Source: Verrucomicrobiota bacterium
GTDB taxonomy: Bacteria > Verrucomicrobiota > Verrucomicrobiia > Verrucomicrobiales > Verrucomicrobiaceae
Direction: 5' to 3'
Length of the DNA stretch: 10,642 nucleotides
Assembly (NCBI GenBank): GCA_021413535.1
Contig: JAIOQF010000328.1
Coordinates: 1-10,642 of the forward strand
This document shows positions 6,007-10,642 of the stretch, piece by piece (the first letter of the stretch is position 1; every line of letters begins with the position of its first letter). The translations under genes and the position numbers were made by a program. The notes beneath the pieces are model-generated. The model saw nothing but the letters and a program-made list of their open reading frames with translations. It did not search any database and was not told the DNA's origin.

Positions 6007-8139
6007 ATGTCCGCCACCGCATCAGCTTCTGAATCGCGGATGAGGCAACCCGCGCGCGAGCCAGTGTTCGCACTGGTTGGTAATCCCAACAGCGGCAAGT
6101 CCACGATCTTCAACGCACTTACAGGGCTGAAGCAAAAGGTCGCGAACTATCCTGGAGTCACGGTCGAGAAGCGCGAGGGCACCTGCTTCAATCAGCACGG
6201 CAAGCGGATCCGCTTGATCGATCTCCCCGGCACTTACAGCCTGAATGCGCGTTCGCCCGATGAGGCGGTGGTGCGCGATGTCTTGCTCGGTCGTCGCACT
6301 GACACACCCCGGCCGGACGCGGTGATTCTTGTCGCCGACGCCTCGAACGTCGAACGCAATCTCTATCTCGCCACTCAAGTTCTCGAACTCGGCTTGCCGT
6401 CGCTCTTGGTCTTGAATATGACCGACGTTGCCGAGGCCAAACAATGGCGCATCGATGTCGAAAAGCTGTCCCAGCGGCTCGGCGTGCCCGTCGTTCCGAT
6501 GCAGGCGACTTTCGGCAAGGGTCTTCTGGAATTAAAGGCCGCGATCAGCCGTGAGCTTCAAAAGGCGGACAACAAGGTGCTGCCGATCCCACCGGATATC
6601 TTGGAAGGCTTGCAACAGACCCGCGCTGATCTGGTTCGCAGCGGCACGGTGGCGGAGAATGCTTCATTGCTGGAGCCACTCTATCTGATCTCTGATCACG
6701 ATCCTGCACATTACGGAATTGAAGACTCGCAAGTCAACCGGCTCGCTGCGGCGCATGATGACTTGGAAAATAAATTTCCCGGCTGGGAGGACCGGCTCGC
6801 AGCCTCGCGCTACGAGGCAGTGGAAAAACTTTTGCTTGGTGCGCTGCGTCGGCCCGAATGCGATGAGAGCACAACCACCGACCGGCTCGACTCTGTCTTC
6901 CTCCATCCCGTTTGGGGCGGCGTTTGCATGGGCGCAATCATGCTCGGCGTGTTCTACATGATCTTCAGTGTGGCCGAGGGGCCGATGGACTGGATTGACC
7001 AGATCACCGGATTAGCTGGCGGCTGGATCGAATCAATCATGCCCGGCGGCGATCTGCGCGATCTCATTGTCAACGGTGTCATCGTCGGAGTGGGTGGAGT
7101 GGTGAAATTTCTGCCGCAAATTCTGCTGTTGTTCTTCTTCATTGGTATGATGGAGGACACTGGCTACATGGCGCGCGTGGCCTTCATCATGGACAAGTTT
7201 ATGGGGCGCGTCGGTTTGAACGGACGTTCTTTTGTGCCGTTCTTCAGTAGCTACGCCTGCGCCGTGCCCGGCATCATGGCCACGCGCACCATCGCCAGCC
7301 CGAAGGACCGGCTTATCACCATCTTGATTGCACCCCTGGCGAGCTGTTCTGCGCGCCTGCCGGTTTATACACTGATGATTGCTGCGATGTTTCCCGCGAG
7401 CGGCGTTTCCACCTTGAACAAAGCGCTGCTCATGCTCGGCATGTATGTGCTCGGCACCGGCGGGGCGTTTGCGTTTGCCTGGCTCTTTAATCGCACCATG
7501 GCCAAGGGCAGGAGCAGCCTCATGGTGCTGGAAATGCCCACTTATAAACGCCCCGCGCTGAAACACGTCGCCCGCTACATGCTGGAGAGGGCGAAGCTGT
7601 TCCTCGTGCGCGCCGGCACCGTCATTCTTGGATTGTCCATCCTTCTGTGGGCGGCGAAAACTTATCCCAAACTCAGCACGCCCGAGCCGGCGGATGCTGC
7701 CGCGAAAATTGAGTATCGCTCCTCGCAACTCTCCCACTCCATCGCTGGTCGCGCCGGCCATTTCATCGAGCCGGTCATCAAGCCGCTTGGCTACGACTGG
7801 AAGATCGGCATCGGCTTGATCTCCAGCTTTGCCGCACGCGAGTTTTTCGTCAGCACCATGAGCATCATCTACGCCGTCGAAGGCGAAGACATCGAGCCGC
7901 TCAAGGCGAAGCTCGCAGCCGATAAATGGCCCGACGGTCGCCCGATCTTCACGCCGCTCGTGTGCCTCTCGCTCATGGTCTTCTACGTTTTCGCCATGCA
8001 ATGCCTCAGCACGGTCGCCGTTGTGAAGCGCGAGACCAACGGCTGGAAATGGCCGCTTTTCCAAATCGTCTACATGACCGGCGCCGCCTGGCTCGCGAGC
8101 TTCGTAGTCTATCAAGGAGGGAAGCTCATCGGCTTCTGA
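6007..8139 (+). CDS. feoB: Ferrous iron transporter FeoB
   Basis: The 710-residue inner-membrane protein takes up Fe(II). The N-terminal G domain has G1 GNPNSGKS (25-32), the switch I region NYPGVTVEKREG (47-58), G3 DLPG (72-75) and G4 NMTD (137-140), followed by the helical spacer domain (about 190-285). The membrane part begins near residue 300 with hydrophobic segments such as GGVCMGAIMLGVFYMIF. Two 'gate' motifs are present: SYACAVPGIMATRTI with the conserved Cys, and SCSARLPVY; SFAAREFFVSTMSIIY is the second-half motif. The ACAVP form (instead of GCNVP of enterobacterial FeoB) is known from other phyla. Length is normal and nothing is broken. It starts three bases after feoA and is followed by the FeoB-associated protein, so the three form one operon under the upstream Fur-like site. 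Confidence 0.97.
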   Translation: MSATASASESRMRQPAREPVFALVGNPNSGKSTIFNALTGLKQKVANYPGVTVEKREGTCFNQHGKRIRLIDLPGTYSLNARSPDEAVVRDVLLGRRTDTPRPDAVILVADASNVERNLYLATQVLELGLPSLLVLNMTDVAEAKQWRIDVEKLSQRLGVPVVPMQATFGKGLLELKAAISRELQKADNKVLPIPPDILEGLQQTRADLVRSGTVAENASLLEPLYLISDHDPAHYGIEDSQVNRLAAAHDDLENKFPGWEDRLAASRYEAVEKLLLGALRRPECDESTTTDRLDSVFLHPVWGGVCMGAIMLGVFYMIFSVAEGPMDWIDQITGLAGGWIESIMPGGDLRDLIVNGVIVGVGGVVKFLPQILLLFFFIGMMEDTGYMARVAFIMDKFMGRVGLNGRSFVPFFSSYACAVPGIMATRTIASPKDRLITILIAPLASCSARLPVYTLMIAAMFPASGVSTLNKALLMLGMYVLGTGGAFAFAWLFNRTMAKGRSSLMVLEMPTYKRPALKHVARYMLERAKLFLVRAGTVILGLSILLWAAKTYPKLSTPEPADAAAKIEYRSSQLSHSIAGRAGHFIEPVIKPLGYDWKIGIGLISSFAAREFFVSTMSIIYAVEGEDIEPLKAKLAADKWPDGRPIFTPLVCLSLMVFYVFAMQCLSTVAVVKRETNGWKWPLFQIVYMTGAAWLASFVVYQGGKLIGF

Positions 8140-8145
8140 TCAACG

Positions 8146-8289
8146 ATGGATAATGATTGGCAAACCTGGGCTGCTGCTGCAGTCGTGACCATCACGGCGC
8201 TGTTGTTCGTAATGCGCAGCAAGGGCAAAAAGAAGGGTGGTTGTGCAAGCTGTAACGGAGGCTCGACGCCGCGCGTGAAGCCGCAATAG
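8146..8289 (+). CDS. FeoB-associated Cys-rich membrane protein
   Basis: This 47-residue frame begins MDNDWQTWAAAA, runs through one membrane helix (about 8-23, WAAAAVVTITALLFVM), then a very basic stretch (RSKGKKKGG, 24-32) and a CASC motif (Cys33, Cys36), ending in a short polar tail. This layout of single helix, Lys-rich linker and CxxC matches the FeoB-associated Cys-rich protein family (PF12669), which takes the place of FeoC in many bacteria. The positive-inside rule puts the CxxC in the cytoplasm, where it might bind Fe(II) leaving FeoB or act on thiols. The start is fixed: an in-frame TGA (the feoB stop) lies two codons upstream. It is six bases after feoB, in the same operon. Confidence 0.88.
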   Translation: MDNDWQTWAAAAVVTITALLFVMRSKGKKKGGCASCNGGSTPRVKPQ

Positions 8290-8315
8290 TTTGGACTGCA
8301 CCGTCCGATGCTGGC

Positions 8316-8753
8316 TCAATCTCTCCGCGTGCCTCTGCAGGGAATCGGAATTCCCCATGGGTCATCCTCAGTTCCATAAAACATCCGGAATTCTTCACTC
8401 GGCTTGCCATTGCCATCGCCAATGTCGAACGGCAACATCCATAGATTGTTTATTGGCATGGCCCCCGAGAGCGAAATCCTGCCATATCGTCGGCGGTGGC
8501 TGGCAGTATCCGAGACGGCGCCAAAGCCTACTCCATACTTATATCCTGTCGTTGAGAGGGACATGCCGACGATCAATCCTTTTGGTTGCGAGAAAAACAA
8601 ATATGCCTTCGTTCGGTCAGCGCTGGTCTGATAGTAAATCGTATCAAACTCTTTGTAAGTAATCGTCCGCGCCCCTGCTGGATTCCAAAATGGATGGCAG
8701 CCGCTGGCTAGCAGACAAATCCAAATTTCTAGAATTGCGTGGAGACACTTCAT
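8316..8753 (-). CDS. Putative lipoprotein of unknown function
   Basis: The 145-residue protein starts MKCLHAILEIWICLLASGC, a short hydrophobic signal with a lipobox-like LASGC (Cys19), so a lipoprotein is likely. The mature part has no family that I recognise. It is rich in aromatic and small residues (for example GYKYGVGFG, 70-78) and has a basic SHRRRYGR patch (85-92). It lies 31 bases downstream of the larger lipoprotein gene on the same strand and may share its transcript, hence the control of the dyads in front of that gene. It converges on the feo operon with a 26-base gap. No clear ribosome site is seen. Confidence 0.65.
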   Translation of the reverse strand: MKCLHAILEIWICLLASGCHPFWNPAGARTITYKEFDTIYYQTSADRTKAYLFFSQPKGLIVGMSLSTTGYKYGVGFGAVSDTASHRRRYGRISLSGAMPINNLWMLPFDIGDGNGKPSEEFRMFYGTEDDPWGIPIPCRGTRRD

Positions 8754-8784
8754 ATGACTAACAGCCGGATGTTTTCATCCGCAC

Positions 8785-9609
8785 TCAACTCCCCGGAAAC
8801 GCACGGGCATCTCCACGCTTCATGCCCTCTTCAATACGATCGCGCTTGGCCGCCTCTTCGTCTTCAATGAATAACGCGATGCCGATGACGCCGACATTGC
8901 GCGCCGCTTTTTCACCACCCGTTTTCGCTGCTTGGGAGTCACGGACGGAACCAAACTCAAAGCTGCGCAGTTTCCCGCCGGACTTCATGCCACGAATATG
9001 AATGGTGCTGCGCGGTGGGATGACGTAGCCGCGCTTGGAGAATGCTGCGGACGCACCGTCGAGAACATCGAGTCCGTCCACGGACACGACAACCTCCACC
9101 CGTTGTTTCGATGTGTTCTCGAGTTCAATGCTATATCTTTGCCCGGCTCCGCCGATGACAAACACCTTCCCCCCAGATTCATACCACGGCTGCCTGTCAT
9201 CGTCCCAGCCGGCACAAAGACTGGCGCGCAGGATTCCGTCGGCGAGATCAAACCGTCCGCTGTGCTTGGAAGATTTTCCTGACATGCCTGCCATCGCTTT
9301 CGCGCCCTCCTCGTCGTTGTAGTAAAATGAGGCCAGCTTGTCGGGTGAATTATGACTGCGGCGGTAGAAATGAGCGTCGGTGGAACTGTCCCCAATCTCG
9401 CCACCGAGTGTGGTTCCAAGTCCGGGGCGCTCCGCCACATTCCTGGCAACCGAATCTTGTGCGCCGGGAGCGGGGCTGGACCTTAGTCCCGCCCACGAAT
9501 ACCCGGATTGATAATTCGCCTTGGAGAGCGAATCATTGCTGGCGCACGAATTAAGCAACAAGGCGCAAGGAAGAACGCCGGCGGAGAGAAGAATGCGAAT
9601 GGCTTTCAT
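8785..9609 (-). CDS. Lipoprotein with conserved uncharacterised beta-domain (VDGLDVLDG type)
   Basis: The 274-residue protein begins MKAIRILLSAGVLPCALLLN and has lipobox LLNSC (Cys22), so it is a lipoprotein; Ala after the Cys predicts the outer membrane if Lol rules hold. A linker rich in Ser and Gly follows to about residue 145. The C-terminal domain (about 157-249) has the pattern RYSIELENTS, VVVSVDGLDVLDG, FSKRGYVIPP, IHIRGMKS, SFEFGSVRDSQAA and RNVGVIGIALFIED. I know this pattern from many hypothetical proteins of Proteobacteria and related groups, but no function is known to me. The end (250-274) is charged. The gene starts immediately beside an operator-like dyad and is divergent from the BlaI-type repressor, so it is the likely regulated target. 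Confidence 0.82.
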   Translation of the reverse strand: MKAIRILLSAGVLPCALLLNSCASNDSLSKANYQSGYSWAGLRSSPAPGAQDSVARNVAERPGLGTTLGGEIGDSSTDAHFYRRSHNSPDKLASFYYNDEEGAKAMAGMSGKSSKHSGRFDLADGILRASLCAGWDDDRQPWYESGGKVFVIGGAGQRYSIELENTSKQRVEVVVSVDGLDVLDGASAAFSKRGYVIPPRSTIHIRGMKSGGKLRSFEFGSVRDSQAAKTGGEKAARNVGVIGIALFIEDEEAAKRDRIEEGMKRGDARAFPGS

Positions 9610-9627
9610 GTGCAGATTTTTCTACAC
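9610..9627. promoter_or_regulatory. Operator-like dyad 1 (at the lipoprotein start)
   Basis: GTGCAGATTTTTCTACAC is a near-perfect dyad: 7-base arms GTGCAGA and TCTACAC with one mismatch around TTTT. Its left end touches the start codon of the minus-strand lipoprotein (9607-9609). On the minus strand it also covers the AAAAAT (9616-9621) that could be a -10, 17 bases from TTGACG (9639-9644). It shares its sequence with two further copies toward the repressor gene. Confidence 0.72.
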
Positions 9628-9644
9628 TTAATCTCGCGCGTCAA
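9616..9644 (-). promoter_or_regulatory. Possible leaderless promoter of the lipoprotein gene
   Basis: On the minus strand TTGACG (9644-9639) and AAAAAT (9621-9616) are spaced by 17 bases. The -35 matches 5 of 6 consensus bases; the -10 matches 4 of 6. Six bases, CTGCAC, separate the -10 from the ATG, so transcription would start at about the first base of the start codon. The absence of any Shine-Dalgarno sequence agrees with a leaderless transcript, but the hexamers are weak evidence by themselves. Confidence 0.4.
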
Positions 9645-9651
9645 CTATTAT

Positions 9652-9669
9652 GTGCGGATTTTTCTGCAT
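9652..9669. promoter_or_regulatory. Operator-like dyad 2 (middle)
   Basis: GTGCGGATTTTTCTGCAT is a second copy of the element. Its arms, GTGCGGA and TCTGCAT, pair at 5 of 7 positions around TTTT. Its centre is 42 bases from dyad 1, four helical turns, so both face the same side of the DNA. Confidence 0.65.
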
Positions 9670-9697
9670 CAGAAGCGACTTTTTCTTGAATCGCCGC

Positions 9698-9726
9698 TTG
9701 CAATTCGCCGTGATGTGCGGAATTTT
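9698..9726 (+). promoter_or_regulatory. Possible leaderless promoter of the repressor gene
   Basis: TTGCAA (9698-9703) and AATTTT (9721-9726) are 17 bases apart, with CTGCAC between the second hexamer and the ATG at 9733. The geometry mirrors that proposed for the divergent lipoprotein gene, and the -35 is the same as in the predicted feo promoter. The -10 is poor (3 of 6), so this is tentative. Confidence 0.3.
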
Positions 9727-9732
9727 CTGCAC
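9715..9732. promoter_or_regulatory. Operator-like dyad 3 (at the repressor start)
   Basis: GTGCGGAATTTTCTGCAC has arms GTGCGGA and TCTGCAC pairing at 6 of 7 positions; the pairing extends outward by AT on the left and AT on the right, so that it includes the first two bases of the repressor start codon (9733). Its centre is 63 bases from dyad 2, six helical turns. Position over the start of a BlaI-family gene indicates autoregulation. Confidence 0.72.
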
Positions 9733-10137
9733 ATGCCCGATCAAGCTGACGAACCTCTTCCGCGCCGCGAGCGCGAGGCGATGGACATCCTCCACCGTCT
9801 GGGCGAGGCCAGCGCCGCGCAAGTGCAGGAGGAAATGTCCGGCCAGCCTAGTTATTCCGCCGTCCGCGCGCTTCTTGGCCTGCTGGTGGAAAAGAAGATG
9901 CTGAAGGTGCGCAAAGACCCCGGCGCCCGGCATCATCTATACCAGCCGCGTATCTCGCAATTGCGCGCCAAACGTGGTGCGCTGGGGCGATTGCTCGACA
10001 CTTTTTTCGGAGGTTCGCCCAGCGAGCTGGTGGCCAGTCTGCTGGACGCAAATGAACGCAAGCTGCCGCAGGATGAACTAAGCCGTATTCGTGAACTCGT
10101 GCATGCATACGAAAAGCGGAAGAAATCCACGAACTGA
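9733..10137 (+). CDS. BlaI/MecI/CopY-family transcriptional repressor
   Basis: The 134-residue protein has the usual size and layout of PF03965. The N-terminal winged helix (about 9-72) includes LPRREREAMDILHRLGEASA, a second helix AAQVQEEM, and a recognition helix SYSAVRALLGLLVEKKML (40-57), which is the family's 'YSTVRTLLxRLxxKG' element. The wing is VRKDPGARHHLYQP. The C-terminal helices (about 76-134; GALGRLLDTFFGGSPSELVASLL) form the dimerisation region, and family members are cleaved there on induction. The target signal is unknown; the neighbouring M56 gene makes a BlaR1-like induction route likely, but a role in beta-lactam resistance does not follow. I chose ATG at 9733; the frame remains open to 9508 but that extension crosses the operators and the lipoprotein gene. 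The stop is nine bases before the M56 gene. Confidence 0.92.
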   Translation: MPDQADEPLPRREREAMDILHRLGEASAAQVQEEMSGQPSYSAVRALLGLLVEKKMLKVRKDPGARHHLYQPRISQLRAKRGALGRLLDTFFGGSPSELVASLLDANERKLPQDELSRIRELVHAYEKRKKSTN

Positions 10138-10146
10138 TCTGCGGGC

Positions 10147-10642
10147 ATGACCGCCTCACTATTAATCTCCGGAACCTTCATCATGCTGACGGCATGGGTG
10201 CTGGTGGCATTGCTGCCGGAGTCGGCTCATGAAAATCGCCGGCGACTGCTCCTCTTCGCCCTGCTTCTTCTGACACTTTTTCCGTTCGCACAGTGGCTGC
10301 TGAAAAGCTCAGGCTTCTCAGTGGCAGTGCACACATCAGGGCCGGGTCTTGATCGTTGGGTCGCTCCGCCCTCTTTCCCGGTGGTCAAGTTTCTGGCGTT
10401 TGTCTGGGGCATTGGCATGGCGGTGTCATTGACGCGGATAATCCGATCTTGGATGCGCGCGCTTTCGTTGAACAGAAAGTCTCTGGGCAAATCCGCCGGG
10501 GCATCATTTGATCCTGCGGTGCCGGTTGGATTCTCCAACGAAGTTTCGACTGCGTGCGTCTCGCCTGGCTGGCCGTCCCGTGTTCTTCTGCCGGAGGCGG
10601 CATTCGAATGGGATCAGGCGACTCTCGCCTGTGTGCTTCGTC
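10147..10642 (+). CDS. BlaR1/MecR1-like M56 membrane metallopeptidase, N-terminal part
   Basis: The frame is open from ATG at 10147 to the right edge (165 codons). Three hydrophobic helices are seen: about 4-24 (SLLISGTFIMLTAWVLVALL), 34-52 (LLLFALLLLTLFPFAQWLL) and 79-97 (VVKFLAFVWGIGMAVSLTRI). This alternation is that of the BlaR1/MecR1 N-terminus. Near the edge the pattern SRVLLPEAAFEWDQATLACVLR is the M56 (PF05569) 'VLLPE...l..vLxHE' element. The zinc-binding HExxH should begin with the very next codon, whose first base C is the last base of the window; this is a prediction. Its role would be signal-induced cleavage of the neighbouring repressor. The sensor domain, if any, is outside the window. 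The two genes probably form one operon. Confidence 0.88.
   Translation, partial: MTASLLISGTFIMLTAWVLVALLPESAHENRRRLLLFALLLLTLFPFAQWLLKSSGFSVAVHTSGPGLDRWVAPPSFPVVKFLAFVWGIGMAVSLTRIIRSWMRALSLNRKSLGKSAGASFDPAVPVGFSNEVSTACVSPGWPSRVLLPEAAFEWDQATLACVLR

Noticed and set aside
7033..8115. 360-residue open frame on the minus strand
   Set aside because: It lies wholly antisense to feoB, whose protein motifs are unmistakable. The antisense product is rich in His, Arg, Glu and Gly and has no family features; it arises from the codon bias of feoB.
8114..8120. AAGGAGG, a perfect Shine-Dalgarno sequence before the FeoB-associated gene
   Set aside because: It ends 25 bases before the ATG at 8146, too far to serve it, and encodes the end of FeoB (QGG). 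The in-frame TGA at 8137-8139 rules out a nearer start.
8293..8306. GGAC-tgcacc-GTCC hairpin between the feo operon and the convergent lipoprotein gene
   Set aside because: A four-pair stem without a U-run is too weak to call a terminator.
1..10642. CRISPR arrays, tRNA or rRNA genes, insertion sequences, attachment sites
   Set aside because: I looked for direct repeats with regular spacers, cloverleaf-like segments, transposase motifs and terminal inverted repeats and saw none. The only repeated element is the operator-like dyad at 9610-9732.

Overview
The window most likely comes from a member of the Planctomycetota-Verrucomicrobiota group, probably Verrucomicrobiota. The support is family-level only: a Planctomycete-type cytochrome C (PSCyt1-like) protein with a CxxCH motif, a YHYH protein, a BlaI/M56 sensor pair, a bacterial GH75-like chitosanase domain, a FeoB of the ACAVPGIMATRT type, and few recognisable Shine-Dalgarno sites. 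All gaps between genes are short; the longest is the 123-base region between the last two divergent units.

Left part (1-1231, minus strand): a family 2 O-methyltransferase is followed downstream by the first 41 codons of a secreted PSCyt1-type protein that runs off the left edge. Next (1314-4344) is a secreted protein with a DUF1444-like look. It converges by 17 bases on a minus-strand pair, an SDR oxidoreductase followed by a membrane-anchored GH75-like protein. A small cupin gene is divergent from the SDR gene.

Centre (4811-8289, plus strand): a secreted YHYH protein, then feoA, feoB and a 47-residue FeoB-associated Cys-rich membrane protein. This is a complete ferrous iron uptake operon. 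A 17-base Fur-box-like palindrome fills exactly the spacer between a -35 (TTGCAA) and a -10 (TAAGAT) hexamer upstream of feoA, and this promoter lies inside the last codons of the YHYH reading frame.

Right part (8316-10642): two lipoprotein genes on the minus strand are divergent from a BlaI-family repressor and the start of a BlaR1/MecR1-like M56 peptidase, which is cut by the right edge. Three copies of an 18-base operator-like dyad lie between them with centres 42 and 63 bases apart (4 and 6 helical turns). The outer two copies end directly at the start codons of the divergent genes. This is the most interesting part of the window: it looks like a protease-inducible repressor switch controlling uncharacterised envelope lipoproteins, possibly through leaderless transcripts.
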